A DNA stretch of 64,000 bases. Origin: Paroedura picta (taxonomy: Eukaryota > Chordata > Lepidosauria > Squamata > Gekkonidae). Numbering within the stretch: position 1 is the stretch's first letter; every line of letters begins with the position of its first letter. Below the pieces are notes generated by a model. That model did not search any database. It had not been told where the DNA came from and saw nothing but the letters and a program-made list of their open reading frames with translations. The position numbers and the translations under genes were made by a program. This document shows, in pieces, positions 43,101-50,565 of the stretch. Location: contig NC_135375.1 in NCBI RefSeq assembly GCF_049243985.1, positions 30,566,490 to 30,630,489 on the forward strand, in the 5' to 3' direction.

Positions 43101-43601
43101 TCTGCTTTTGAAAATCTGGACTGTTTTGACACTGGAGACTTCACTGCCCTGGCTCCCATGTAGGAGCACAGATCTGGGGTGGGCGAGGTGCACCGGGCCA
43201 AATGCTTCCCGTGCCGGAACAGGAAGAGATGGGTCAACCTGCCCTGGTTCAAGTTCCAGCCTGCAGCCCGGCATGAAGCTTCCAGTGCAGAATGGACCTG
43301 TTTTGGAAGGTGTATGATAAACCACAGAATGCAGATCTGGATGTACTGGCATACTATGGTTTGGGAGCATGCAGACCCAGAGCTCTGGATTGGCCTTGTT
43401 TGTGAACTGATGGAAGTATACTATTTATCCCTACTCAGAAGCCTAATTTCTCCTGCCAGTATAAAATCGATGTCTATCCTTTTCCTCCTGTTTTAGAGCA
43501 TTTCTGGCTTGAGGCTGACAGACACCTTTTTGAAGCGAACATATGAATATGATGATATTGCCCAAGTCTGTGTGGTTTCCTCAAAAATAAAAGAGAACTG
43601 A
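13184..43601 (+). CDS. TRAPPC13: TRAPPC13 (TRAPP III complex subunit), complete, 13 coding exons
   Basis: Coding exons: 13184-13229, 22652-22720, 23570-23669, 26401-26485, 27530-27657, 27858-27930, 30717-30761, 33693-33710, 36836-36969, 38033-38231, 39595-39695, 42790-42937, 43497-43601 (TGA at 43599). They sum to 1251 bases, or 416 residues plus stop; the human protein is about 417. The protein begins [15 protein letters not shown] and ends [10 protein letters not shown]. It has no membrane segment or catalytic motif; beta-rich stretches such as [17 protein letters not shown] fit the family's Ig-like folds. It is an accessory subunit of metazoan TRAPP III, which tethers vesicles and activates Rab1 at the ER-Golgi interface and in autophagy (family knowledge). 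Start ATG has G at -3 and +4. Intron 1 is 9.4 kb and contains SHLD3. Intron 11 carries a BovB insertion. Exon 8 is an 18-base microexon; exon 12 has a tandem NAGNAG acceptor. Confidence 0.97.
13418..13487. mobile_element. Palindromic hAT MITE, single arm
   Basis: The left arm is complete from CAGGGGTAGTCAAACTGCGG to CCCCTGCCAGCGAA. The right arm is absent. It lies 190 bases into TRAPPC13 intron 1, at the edge of the CpG island. Confidence 0.8.
13676..13977. repeat. ~300-bp segment bounded by 35-bp inverted repeats
   Basis: The left end GTGGACTCAGAAGAAAAAAG plus GAAATCACGAGGCAC (from 13677) is matched by the complement of GTGCCTAGTGATTTCC...GAGTCCAC (to about 13974) with one or two mismatches. 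The interior is AT-rich and non-coding. ACTAAAACGACCAG at about 13636 recurs as ACTAAAACAACCAG just after the right end. It lies in TRAPPC13 intron 1 near the promoter. Family unknown to me. Confidence 0.65.
14853..15490 (+). mobile_element. 5S-rRNA-derived SINE, split by a hAT-like MITE
   Basis: The head resembles 5S rRNA: TCAGGTCTCAGAACC, then GAGTGGGAGACTACCAAGGA and ATACCAGG, corresponding to the 5S internal promoter and 3' part. The body (GGCAGGCAATGATAAACCACC) continues after the MITE at 15003-15440 with GGGGTTGCTGTGATTCGCC, a BovB-like tail. It lies in TRAPPC13 intron 1. Confidence 0.75.
15003..15440 (+). mobile_element. hAT-like MITE (CAGTGRTC family) inserted in a 5S-SINE
   Basis: It begins CAGTGATCTCCAACCCCAGG and ends AAAAAGGTTGGGGACCACTT, terminal inverted repeats of hAT type. 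An exact 8-bp TSD, CCCTATGG, lies at 14995-15002 and 15441-15448, as hAT transposases make. No transposase is coded. Confidence 0.85.
15690..15835 (+). mobile_element. LINE 3' end, L2/CR1 type
   Basis: GGTTTTAATTGGGGGTTTTA, then CATTGTAACCTGCCATGAGC, GAAGTGGCAGGAAAGAAATC and an AATAATAG tail match the 28264 copy. It is in TRAPPC13 intron 1. Confidence 0.55.
15840..17170 (+). other. TRAPPC13 intron 1, quiet part
   Basis: AT-rich sequence with homopolymer runs (C11 near 16877). I see no gene or clear repeat. 17330-18226, up to SHLD3, is similar. Confidence 0.7.
17181..17316. mobile_element. Palindromic hAT MITE, intact 136-bp copy
   Basis: Arms of about 65 bases are almost perfectly complementary around the centre CCAGCGAATGCTGG. 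The exact TSD CACTAATC lies at 17173-17180 and 17317-17324. It is in TRAPPC13 intron 1, between the promoter and SHLD3. Confidence 0.92.
18340..19080 (+). CDS. SHLD3: SHLD3 (shieldin complex subunit 3), intronless coding region inside TRAPPC13 intron 1
   Basis: A single open frame of 246 residues plus TAA; human SHLD3 is 250. The start is the ATG at 18340 ([11 protein letters not shown]), aligned with human MTTEVILHYRP. The frame has a TAA at 18310-18312, and only a GTG (18319) lies between it and the ATG, so no longer ATG start exists. Context is strong (A at -3, G at +4). The REV7-binding proline motif is kept as PKRRPP at residues 51-56, matching the human PxxxPP site that contacts REV7/MAD2L2. 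The C-terminal block [20 protein letters not shown], then NATIQR and [13 protein letters not shown], is nearly identical to mammals, while the middle is divergent. SHLD3 links REV7-SHLD2-SHLD1 to 53BP1-RIF1-marked double-strand breaks and limits end resection (established). A possible 3' splice site ends at 18226, so a 5' leader spliced from the shared TRAPPC13 promoter is plausible. A poly(A) signal lies at 19575. Confidence 0.96.
   Translation: MEVFLHYRPWQKDPAVLQKITEEALKEFPVRKLPSFRPWFSSHSGKLPFKPKRRPPIISAEEAEQVKQQHTIPETVCVSLIYDCTEGLQEFHPDLKAGKHIKAEYGKINFSSLGKQSENGNRKLRRSWSVSVPSCNLKDKILPLSQELRSILESLKLHAFYRARWIIEPSTFNNQTLEDIWVKLNRMIKHSELPSCNATIQRCEAQIWVFCDIIYCEYVGSNLRKKLNLEGIINLFVHGHGIIYSL
19575..19580 (+). 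terminator. Poly(A) signal for SHLD3
   Basis: AATAAA lies 495 bases after the SHLD3 stop codon, followed by a T/GT-rich stretch (TGTTCTATTG, TTTGTTTTG). Use of this signal would end a short SHLD3 transcript inside TRAPPC13 intron 1. Confidence 0.6.
19845..20030 (-). mobile_element. Old SINE fragment
   Basis: It starts with TTTATTTATTTCATTTATACC, then CCCAACAACCCTGTGAAACAG and a worn tRNA-like end. It is the reverse complement of a common squamate SINE layout and lies just after SHLD3. Confidence 0.45.
20745..20881. mobile_element. Palindromic hAT MITE, intact 137-bp copy
   Basis: It has the same ends and centre, with exact TSD ATCTAAGG at 20737-20744 and 20882-20889. It is in TRAPPC13 intron 1, downstream of SHLD3. 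Confidence 0.92.
20890..22651 (+). other. TRAPPC13 intron 1, 3' end
   Basis: A worn SINE/LINE 3' end at 20890-21000 (TTACTTATTTATTTTTGAAT), then no recognisable feature up to exon 2. Confidence 0.65.
23053..23245. mobile_element. Two SINE fragments in opposite orientation
   Basis: Bases 23053-23160 match the 3' body and tail of the 41659 SINE family on the plus strand (TGTTGTGGGGAGAGGAAAGG). Directly after it, 23166-23245 looks like a tRNA-type SINE head on the minus strand (AGATTTGAACCCAAGACTG). It lies in TRAPPC13 intron 2. Confidence 0.6.
23997..24178 (+). mobile_element. SINE of the GCATGCAGAAGGTCCC family, diverged
   Basis: The body AAAAGGATCAGGTTGGGGATG, then GTGAAAGACCTCAGCCTGAG, and the end CAGTATAAAGCATCTTTCATG are the family's known parts. 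The tRNA head is worn. Confidence 0.65.
24275..24361 (+). mobile_element. CR1 LINE 3' end
   Basis: GATCCTGCGTTGAGCAGGGG, then TTGGACTAGATGGCCTGTAT and a final ATTCTGTGATTCTA direct repeat, the hallmark CR1 tail. A second worn copy of this end lies at 57482-57552. Confidence 0.85.
24421..24565 (+). mobile_element. hAT-like MITE fragment of the same GC-rich family
   Basis: CGGGGGTCATCAACCCCCGA and CGGCCCGGTACCAGGCCG match the left end of the family. It stops where LINE sequence begins, with no right end, and contains a C14 run at about 24484. Confidence 0.7.
24566..26258 (+). mobile_element. CR1/L3-type LINE, long decayed copy with a nested DNA element
   Basis: Broken ORF2 pieces read SVIKGRIT and [11 protein letters not shown] at 24640-24715, then [20 protein letters not shown] at about 25178. 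The 3' region runs through GGCAACTAAAATGATTAAGG to CTGATCCAACATGTCTTCTC, the same 3' end as the copy at 4830-6190. The frame is broken at many places. It lies in TRAPPC13 intron 3, ending 140 bases from exon 4. Confidence 0.75.
24734..25171. mobile_element. Non-autonomous DNA transposon nested in the LINE
   Basis: Its ends AGGGATGGATACAAACTAGG and, on the other strand, AGGGATGGGCACAAACCATG are inverted repeats of about 20 bases. It splits the LINE between LTN (CTCACTAAT) and LEFFERM codons. There is no coding capacity. A hAT-like family is likely. Confidence 0.7.
28264..28762 (+). mobile_element. Same L2/CR1-type LINE end, decayed
   Basis: GGTGGAATGAGCTCCTGGAA, then CATTCTGCAGGGCCTGCAAG (WNELLE...FCRACK) and CTGTTGTAACCCGCCAGGAT parallel 38770-39250. 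The frame is broken. A (CA)n stretch lies at about 28527-28565. It is in TRAPPC13 intron 6. Confidence 0.6.
30830..31080 (+). mobile_element. SINE of the GCATGCAGAAGGTCCC family, interrupted by a MITE arm
   Basis: A box B-like part (GGTCCCAGGTTTAATCCCTGG) and TCTCCACTTAAAAGGATCAGG lead into GATGTGAACC. The MITE arm follows, then CTGCCTGTCTGAGGAGATAG and GTACTGACCCTGATAGAC complete the SINE. Confidence 0.7.
30945..31016. mobile_element. Palindromic hAT MITE, single arm inside a SINE
   Basis: The left arm CAGGGGTAGTCAACCTGTGG to CCCCTGCCAGCATTTGC is present and the right arm is missing. It interrupts the SINE at 30830-31080. Confidence 0.8.
31090..33692 (+). other. TRAPPC13 intron 7
   Basis: Apart from the SINE at 32025, this is AT-rich sequence with no repeat or coding frame I can support. 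A long pyrimidine tract precedes the microexon at 33693. Confidence 0.7.
32025..32284 (-). mobile_element. tRNA-derived SINE, same family, diverged
   Basis: Family body (TCTCCCCACAACAGATACC) and tRNA part (GGAATCAAACCCAGCTTGCC) are recognisable, with many substitutions. It lies in TRAPPC13 intron 7. Confidence 0.75.
33693..33710 (+). other. TRAPPC13: TRAPPC13 exon 8, an 18-base in-frame microexon
   Basis: AGT GAC CTC AGT TCT GTG encodes SDLSSV. It is flanked by a strong polypyrimidine tract ending in CCATTAG and by a donor GTAATT. The same six residues sit at this point in the human protein (NAE-SDLSSV-TDEVF). Because it is 18 bases long and both flanking exons end in phase 0, skipping keeps the frame. 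ORF-based gene finders would miss it. Confidence 0.93.
34037..34167. mobile_element. MITE with GGGCCCATTC ends
   Basis: GGGCCCATTCTGCACACATA at the left is inverted at the right as GGTGTGCGGAATGGGCC. The inner AATGCACTTCCAGTGTGC and AAAGTGCATTGAAACTGCAT also pair, so the 131-bp element folds on itself. It is in TRAPPC13 intron 8. Confidence 0.65.
34200..36835 (+). other. TRAPPC13 intron 8, 3' part
   Basis: Nothing convincing. A 70-residue frame at 34296-34505 has no known motif. A small tandem duplication of ATGATTTATTGGCAGG lies near 35549-35582. Confidence 0.65.
37037..37202. mobile_element. MITE with GACCATTTACGCACTG ends, copy A
   Basis: The left end GACCATTTACGCACTGAGAA and the right end CAGTGCATAAATGGTC are inverted. 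The interior contains GGGCCAAATGCTCCC and CAGGCTGCAGCCCGGCATGA. It is in TRAPPC13 intron 9, 70 bases after exon 9. Confidence 0.7.
38249..38330 (+). mobile_element. hAT-like MITE left end, related to 50224
   Basis: GGACCGTGTTTCTCTACTTT, then AAGAAACCCCTGAAACAGTC and TTTGAGAAACCCCAGAAGTT. A third fragment lies at about 62145-62215 (ACTGTTGAGAAACTCC). It directly follows TRAPPC13 exon 10. Confidence 0.55.
38590..38750 (+). mobile_element. LINE 3' end (L2/CR1 type)
   Basis: AATAGTTTTAAATGTTTAACTG leads to GTAAACTGCTCTGAGCCTTT, GGGCAATATAGAAATTTAAT and an AATAAT tail, the usual end of squamate L2-like LINEs. A similar end lies at 49690-49835. Confidence 0.55.
38770..39250 (+). mobile_element. 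L2/CR1-type LINE C-terminal ORF piece and 3' end
   Basis: Bases 38860-38990 read [20 protein letters not shown] and [13 protein letters not shown], the C-terminal signature of L2-like ORF2 (FSVxxPxxWNxLPxxLR...FRRxxKxxLF). The end GTAACCCGCCGTGAGAC plus an AATAATAATAA tail follows. It is in TRAPPC13 intron 10. Confidence 0.65.
39916..41488 (+). mobile_element. BovB (RTE-clade) LINE, 5'-truncated, frame open to its stop
   Basis: The frame 39924-41477 is open for 517 codons and encodes the reverse-transcriptase part of the BovB ORF. Visible motifs include [64 protein letters not shown] and the catalytic [13 protein letters not shown], followed by the Cys/Trp-rich C-terminus ([22 protein letters not shown]). 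The element ends in TGGGGTCGCGATGGGTCGGA and an (AAC)n tail. An 11-bp TSD, AGCGGAGATAT, flanks it at 39905-39915 and 41489-41499. It lies in TRAPPC13 intron 11 in the sense direction. The 5' part (endonuclease domain) is absent, as usual for truncated target-primed insertions. The open frame and perfect TSD mean it is young. BovB is the LINE known for horizontal spread among squamates and ruminants. Confidence 0.95.
41659..41930 (+). mobile_element. tRNA-derived SINE (full length)
   Basis: It begins GAGAGCCAGTTTGGTGTAGTGG and contains pol III box A (TGGTGTAGTGG, 41670) and box B (GGTTCGATTCT, 41713). A tRNA-unrelated body ends in AGCGGCATATAAGAACCAAC and a CTT-rich tail. It lies 170 bases after the BovB element in TRAPPC13 intron 11. 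It is the best-preserved copy of this family here. Confidence 0.85.
41927..42001. repeat. (CTT/CCTCTT)n microsatellite grown from a SINE tail
   Basis: 75 bases of CTT and CTTCCT units directly continue the CTT tail of the SINE. This is a typical origin of a pyrimidine microsatellite. Confidence 0.85.
42784..42790 (+). promoter_or_regulatory. Tandem NAGNAG 3' splice site at TRAPPC13 exon 12
   Basis: The acceptor reads TAGCAG. Using the second AG gives exon start 42790 and NCSERT, matching human. Using the first gives 42787 and adds one serine (NCSSERT) with the frame kept. Confidence 0.8.
43120..43303. mobile_element. MITE of the same family, copy B
   Basis: It shares the interior GGGCCAAATGCTTCCC and CCTGCAGCCCGGCATGAAGC and the end CTTCCAGTGCAGAATGGACC with copy A. 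Its left end is more worn. It is in TRAPPC13 intron 12. Confidence 0.65.
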
Positions 43602-43821
43602 AGATAAAATCTTTTTTGTTGTTGTTTTTAATATTTGTCACAGAGCTATTTAGGCCAAATGTCTGGTAACAAAATTATGCCTATGCCAAACTGCATCCAT
43701 CTGTAATGGAAGTAAGTATTTCCTTATTTAATTGGCCCTCTGGAAACCAATCTGGCATCTTTGGAATGTTTTAAACTGTTCTTTTTGTAAAAAGCCAATA
43801 TACTATTTTAATCTCTTTGGA

Positions 43822-43827
43822 AATAAA
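43822..43827 (+). terminator. Poly(A) signal for TRAPPC13
   Basis: AATAAA lies 221 bases after the TGA. The 3' UTR from 43602 has no interspersed repeat that I can see, which fits a short genuine 3' UTR. Confidence 0.75.
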
Positions 43828-43929
43828 GTCTTTAATCAAACTGTGCAGCTGTCATAATTGTATTCCTTTTTATTTCTGCACAGCTTGTTTTAGAATAATC
43901 TAAGTGTGTTATGTGAAATATCTGGATAA

Positions 43930-44140
43930 GAGCCAGCGTGACTTAACACACAGGGCTTTAAACTGGGATGTGAGTTCAAATCCACACATTACATTGAAGC
44001 TTGATGGGCAATCATGGACCCGTCATTTTCTCTGCCTAATCTACTTCATAGGGTGGTTTTAAGCATAAAATGAAGACAGGGGGGAAATGTACTCCCTTCT
44101 GAGCTTTTGGAGCAAGAGTGAGATAAAAATATACATTATT
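43930..44140 (+). mobile_element. Old tRNA-type SINE fragment
   Basis: AGAGCCAGCGTGACTTAACAC, a box B-like GAGTTCAAATCCACACATTA and TCATAGGGTGGTTTTAAGC resemble a diverged squamate tRNA SINE. It lies just after the TRAPPC13 poly(A) site. Confidence 0.5.
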
Positions 44141-44683
44141 TGTGTTCAGATCTGTGCAATGAGTCTGTGTTCTTGCTAATGTTAATTAACTTGAACAGCA
44201 GAAGGTAACCTGACAGTTCCCTTAAATCCCATGCTCTATTTTTAAGGCAGAATTGTCTGCACATTGGAATAAAGAATATCACCCGGATGAATCTGAAGGG
44301 CTAATGCAATATGAATTGAATTCTGTGTGTAAGAGAGGTAAAGGAGACAGGCAAGTAGAAGCCTGAAAAATAAGCTTCCCTGTGGGAACTAGATTAATTC
44401 CATTGACATGAGCTCATGGCCGTCTATGAAGGCTTAAACCGCTCAGGTCTTTCGTAATTTAGGCAGTGCCTTCTCCTGTGCATTATTTTCCATAGTGTGA
44501 TGTAAGATAGGTAAGTGCTGCTCTTTTTAATCTTTTATCCCCTTTGGTGAACTTGATAAGACCACTTGTCGCTTTTCCATTGCAGAGCTCCCTATAAAAA
44601 GATTTACCAAACTACCCATTTAACCAGCTTTCATTTAAAGATATTTCTTGGCTTTTTGTTTACTCTGGATTACTGAAAAGGTC

Positions 44684-44965
44684 GCTTATTATTATTATTA
44701 TTATTAGATTTATTTCCCACCACTCCCTGCAAGGCTCATGGCGGGTAACAACAGTCTTAACCCCAGTGAAAATACCCATTAAAAGACTTAAAAAATCCTA
44801 ACATGACGGAAAAACAATCCTGTTCCCACCCCCCACTACCAGAGCGGCAGGAAGAATGGAGGGAGTGGTGTGACTGCTAGTCCCAAGGGGGGGGGACGAC
44901 GATGGCTCTCATTCGCTGACCCCAGCCTCAACCAAAAGCCTGGTGGAAGAGCTCCGTTTTACACC
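44684..44965 (-). mobile_element. Same L2/CR1-type LINE end, minus strand
   Basis: TTATTATTATTATTATTAGA, then TCATGGCGGGTAACAACAGT and GCCTGGTGGAAGAGCTCCGT, are the reverse complement of the 28264 copy's end. It lies in the spacer between TRAPPC13 and SGTB. Confidence 0.6.
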
Positions 44966-47023
44966 TAGCTGTGATTCTCACATTTTTATTGTGTGTCTTC
45001 AGCAGTTCGTCTTAGAACACTGTACTTGATAGGAAAATAGCACATATCATCAATTTTAGTGGGGAATTGGCTAAAGTACCCTATCACAATCCCCACAATT
45101 TTGAGAGCCAGCTTTCATTTCATTGAGCAGGGAGACTACACATTCAACCATCTGGGCATGCAAGGATTAGAGTTTACTTCCACATCATGCAAAAGAATCC
45201 ATAAACTAAAGGCAGTATTCACACGCAGGCACTATAAAGCGTGTTCTGTATATTACTCATACTATGAAACGATTTGTTCTGGGTACATCCATTCATCCAT
45301 ATGATATTCTGTATTCCTATGTTCAGACAGTGCTGCCTTAAAGGGACGTAATGGGGTAGAGAAAAGGGGACAATCAAGTAGACTTTTCAGACCAACAACT
45401 ACTAGGACAAAATCATCAATTTGCACCTTTCTCAAGTAACTAAGAAGGCTGAAGTCCTTTGTTCAGGTTTCATTATGTGCCCTCATAATGGTGTGCAGGC
45501 TTCAGGGTTACTTTGACAGATGAACCAGATTCATAACTTCTTACAAATTACTGTCCTATTCTTGTTTGGTATTTGTTCCCCTGAGTCCTCTGGACTCCGA
45601 GGCTTCAAATGATACATTTTGGCTGGGCAAAAACATTCCCTGGAACACACTGCAACATTCACTGGCTTTTTTGTATCTGTGGCACCCTTCTTGTGGCTCT
45701 AGATTTGAAGTAAAGCTGGGCTTTGTGCAGTCTTCCTTTTTGAGGCAGATGTTGGTTCAGACTGTTATCAGCAAAATTCTTTCCATCAAGTGTGCTAGTA
45801 ATCTCATTCTGTGCCCCCATTCTTCAGAAGTGAGGGAGGGAGCAACTAGAGAAAAGGTGGTTTCATTAGTGCTACTTTGCCTTTGAAATATCCCCCCCTC
45901 CAAAAAAAAACCTAGTCAGGGATTCTAGGTGACAGTCCAAAATAATTTTTTTAACAAGGCTTTTTAACTAAGAGATTTTGCTGTTGCTGGTTTCATTGTC
46001 TGAGGTCTGTTTTATAGATATACTTAGCAAGCTCAATGGTTCTTTATATTGATGTAGTTTTTACTTATAAGTAGCTTCAAGTACGACTATAAACAGCTTA
46101 TAAATCTAAAAACGCCTATCCAACTATGTGCACGCTAAGGTACTCTTCCTCCTTATCCTCCCCCCAAAACGTTTCATGGTTGGGATGAAGAAATACTCAG
46201 AAAAAAGCAATGCACTGATCACCGGTGGCTGCTAAGCTGCCATTGAGCAGTGGTGATAGAAAAAAGCTGAAGATTTCAGGCATTCCTTAAAAAAAATACC
46301 TACATCCTAACTCAGACTACTTTTGAAATGTAGGAAGTGGAACAGTGCCAAGAATTAAGAATTTCAGCCGAAGACTGAGGCTGAAGGTAAATACTATAGT
46401 TTAAAATCCAACCACTGCTCTTCTTGCATCGTCGATGGACTTACAAGGCTATGCTTGTGGTAGGGATTGCACTTAGACATGAAAGGAAGATATTTCTGAT
46501 CTTTTGCGTAATAAAACATTGTCTCGTTACACAACCTGTTAGATCAAAAGTGATGCAAAATCCACTTAGTTCTGAGATGTACTCTAAACAGCTACCTCTA
46601 GTCAAGACTTCCTTCAACTCATATTTGTTAATGAGTCTTTCCATTACGTGGAGAATTGTAACTAGAGTGCTCATCACTATACTGCATCGATATTTTTAAA
46701 TATTGTCTCCCAATATCAACTCTATAAAATGACTACATTGCAAATGCACCATTAGGAATACGGGCTGTTAGTTATTTCTAGATATTTTGATGTGAAAGTC
46801 ATTCCCACACTTGTAAGCCAATCATACAGAACTCAGGATCTTCACAATATTTTCAGGAACGTGTCACTCTGGTGATAGGACTCTCTTCATAAGTGACAGT
46901 AGAACCTTGTCAAAACAAGTCCATTTTTATACAACCAAATCACTTTATGTATAATTGGAAAAACAATACCATATATACAATATAAATACAACGCAAATTT
47001 AGTGCTTTGTGGTTTCGTTTTCC
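44966..47023. other. Spacer between the convergent TRAPPC13 and SGTB genes
   Basis: AT-rich, with no gene, RNA gene or clear repeat seen. Together with 43830-44965 it forms a tail-to-tail spacer of about 3.2 kb. Confidence 0.7.
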
Positions 47024-47029
47024 TTTATT
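47024..47029 (-). terminator. Candidate poly(A) signal for SGTB
   Basis: AATAAA on the minus strand (TTTATT on plus), 2.27 kb after the SGTB stop. The stretch 47030-49300 is AT-rich and free of recognisable repeats, as expected of a long 3' UTR. Other signals cannot be ruled out. Confidence 0.5.
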
Positions 47030-49300
47030 AAACTTATTCCAAAAACAGCACAAGACTGATTCATAGATCTTCTGTGGAAAACAGACAATGAATTAAGAGT
47101 AGAATGAGAACAGCCACTGTCAAATGTTCTTTTCTGAAATGAGCAGTTGGAAATCCATCTGTCCAGTGTTGTAAAAACGGCTACTATTGTGCCATTGCAA
47201 AAACATCTTTGCCTAATTTTTTAAAGGCTGCATGAAGTGGTACTCAGGCCCTATATGTATTCATAAGAGCACATCTGTCCATCGAATCTGACTAGTTACA
47301 ACCACCACCACTGCAATGGCAAATTGGCAAGTTGCCACTTAGCTGAATTTTCCCAGTGATCAACTTCCCAATGACTTTAGGCCACCCAGCCCTAAGTAGT
47401 TGCTGCCACTTATAATTTGGAATAGTTAAATACACAAATGCAATTAGTGGGCTGAGGAGATTATATCTTTGCTTTTAAAGACAGCTTCAGGCAGGCTATC
47501 ATCCGTATTTTGAATCAGTGTTTTCTTTACATTTGTTCAGCCTCATATTATGCCCAAAATATATTTGGTGCACCCACACTAATAACCAGTTATACTTATG
47601 CGGCTGGAAAACTTGCTGGAAACAGACTTGAAAGCATTAGGCTTTGTGGAAAGGATAGATCCATGAGGGTCACCTGAATCCATCCCATTGGTTGTTCTAA
47701 ACTAAGTGGACGTTGAAAGATTTTAAGAAATAGAGCAGCAATTAGTTTCTGTACCCCACACAATGTTCTTGCTAAGCAATGTTCCCCTGAATAATGCTTT
47801 AATACTGTCACCTTGGAAAAATCTGGCTCCTGAACAGCTTTCTAAAACAGTTCTGCAGAAGTGCAAAAGGAAGTCTAAAAAAAATTGGTAGGAAGAGGGC
47901 ACATGTAGCAAGTCAGGAAGAAAAATGATAAAGACACCAAGATACAGCAAAATAGACCAGTGACATTACCAGAACAGAGAGATGCATGTCATCTTATGAA
48001 CTTGAAGAGTCTTCTAAACACTCTTTTAAAAGGTAAGCAATTAAGACAGATATACTAATATGTATACAATTATTTCATAGATACTTAAACAGATTAATGT
48101 TAAGCTCACCATATTAACTACCTTAATATTTGTCATTCCATGATGGGAATTTTTCAGAGGTATTTCCAGGGTGAAATTTTAGGTTTACAGAGAGTTTCAG
48201 AGTATTGTTGGCAGACTTCCCATCTTAACATGTTTTATATTATGAATAGTGTTGCTTACATTCCTATGTATCACTTCTCTCTCTTATGAATTCATCCCCT
48301 TTTCCGTCAGCCATGCATAGTAAGCTGCTTTGGTGCTGTGAAATCCCCCAGTATTCAATCACAAGTTAAAAATATGGTCTGTTTCTTTCTGTTTTCTCTC
48401 TCCTCCAACCCCTATTCCTGACATAGAGCAGAACCATATTGTCTTTTTAGAGCTGTGAACATCTACAACGGCTGTAGGGAAACCAGGTCATGCACCCCCT
48501 GGAGAACACAAGCTGCTACTTCTCTCAAACAGCACACCCTTTGAAAATGCAGTAGGCAGTCCATGCTCATCAAACAATCTTTGGCTATATCTACTGTAGA
48601 CTCGGCACAACTTCACCTTCCCAGTCTAGCACGGACCCAGTCCACCCCAGTACCTGTTTGCTCGAACACACTTTCTCCCCCTACAGCCTGAAATAACTCC
48701 ACCGGACTTGTTACTTTTTCCTTCACATGCCATCACAATAAAGTGATGATTCACTTAGGGCGGAAAAGAGAGAGAGCTGAGCCTTTATAGGCTTATTTCC
48801 AATAAGGCATGCAGAATTCGTTGCATCTCCCATAGGCTTGCATGGGGGCCAGTCCTCTGATTTGAGAGAGGCTGCCTTATACAACATTAAACAATTTCTG
48901 TACAAGATTACACGGTCCATCAGCACTATCTGCTCCACTCGTCTCCTATCTGATGATCTCTGCTTCAATATGCAATCTTGGTGTGTAAATAAAATCTACT
49001 CTCCCCAGGAAAGAACGAGGAGTAACGTACCATCGTCCACTTGCTATGAAAATGTTCCCTTGTACATAGAGATTTGAATGTCACCAGCTCTACTTATATT
49101 CCATTTACAAAGGCATCGATATACATACATGATATGTTCAGATCTGTGTGCAATGAATCTGTTTTCAACAGACAATAAGGAATACACACAAAAGATTTCC
49201 TGTCTCATGTCTGAGAAGAGTTACAATGGTGATATTTGCTACAAGCTACAATATGCCTTTTGGAGTTAGTAGAACAACATTCTGACACGTGGCTCGTGAA
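47030..49300 (-). other. Probable SGTB 3' UTR
   Basis: This 2.3 kb stretch follows the SGTB stop codon. It is AT-rich, repeat-poor and has no coding frame I would trust on either strand. Vertebrate SGTB mRNAs have long 3' UTRs (general knowledge). The 5' edge is certain and the 3' edge is inferred. Confidence 0.5.
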
Positions 49301-50473
49301 TCAGGAGTGCTCCTCTGTGCTGCCACTGAAAGATCTGCTTCGGACGTGGTTTCGCAGCTGCTCTATGAGCTCTGGGTTTTGCTGCTGTATCTGTTGTGCA
49401 AACTGCTGTCCCCTGAAAAATTATTTTTCACAAAAATCAGTAAACAAGAAGAAAACCCACAGCGTGCACTACTCAAAACACAGGAAACCATGAACCAAGT
49501 TCTTAACAAAAACAAGCACTTGGGTACAAAGCAAGTGAAGCACTACAATTTGCTACAGAAATCCAAACTCACAAATATACATTCAGAGGAGACTTGCCCA
49601 TTTGGTTGCCACCTCAGAGCTGTGGAACTCACTGGCTCAACAGAAATTAGTATGACCCGACTGTTGCAGGCCTACCCATCGATTCCACAGCCCTCTCATT
49701 CCATTTTTAAAGTTGAGTTTTGTTTAACTGTTAAAGCTTCTTGAGGTTTCATAATTGTAATTAGTTGTTTTAAATATTTTATGAGCTGCCTGAGCATGCC
49801 TAGCATGGAAAAGTAGCATATCAATACAATAAAGGAAGTAGTTCCAGTCTTTGTCTGACACTGGTCATTTGAAGACCCTCATTTCCCCTAGCCAGGAAAG
49901 ACAAATAGTTAAAGAATTGGAGGAAAATAACTGAACGGCAGAGACCTTAAATGTCCACCAATGTAAGCGGCAAAATAGTAAATAGAAGTGATGACTCCGT
50001 ACTATAGCACAGGAAATAATGCATTAAACATTTTTCTAAAAAAAAACACTGAATTTTCAAAACTTTATCCCATTTTCATTCTTGCTTACTACATAGCAGA
50101 GATTCCTGTAAGTGCATTGCTTCTGTTTTAATGTATATTATTCATTTTATAAAATGTATACCCCCCCTGCACTCATAAGAGCTACCGAAGTGTCTCACAA
50201 ATAAAAAAAACAACTTTATAATGAAGCCTTTCTCAACTTTTTTTTACTGTTGATAAACTCCTGAAACATTCTTTTTTACTGTATTTTACTGTTGATAAAC
50301 CCCTGAAACAAGAAATGCCAGAAGTGGCATAATGGTGCAGAATATGGTTGGGAAGTATAGCTGTATACAAGCCCACCTGGGGCTACTCCCCTTCCCACCC
50401 ACCCCAGGCCCATTATTGGCCATTTGGAGGCAGATAGGTTACATGGTAATATCACCCAAGAAATGCTTTAAAA

Positions 50474-50565
<92 letters not shown>

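Noticed and set aside
49289-49744. 151-residue plus-strand frame
   Set aside because: It is the antisense of the SGTB last exon plus intron. Splice sites and conservation support the minus strand.
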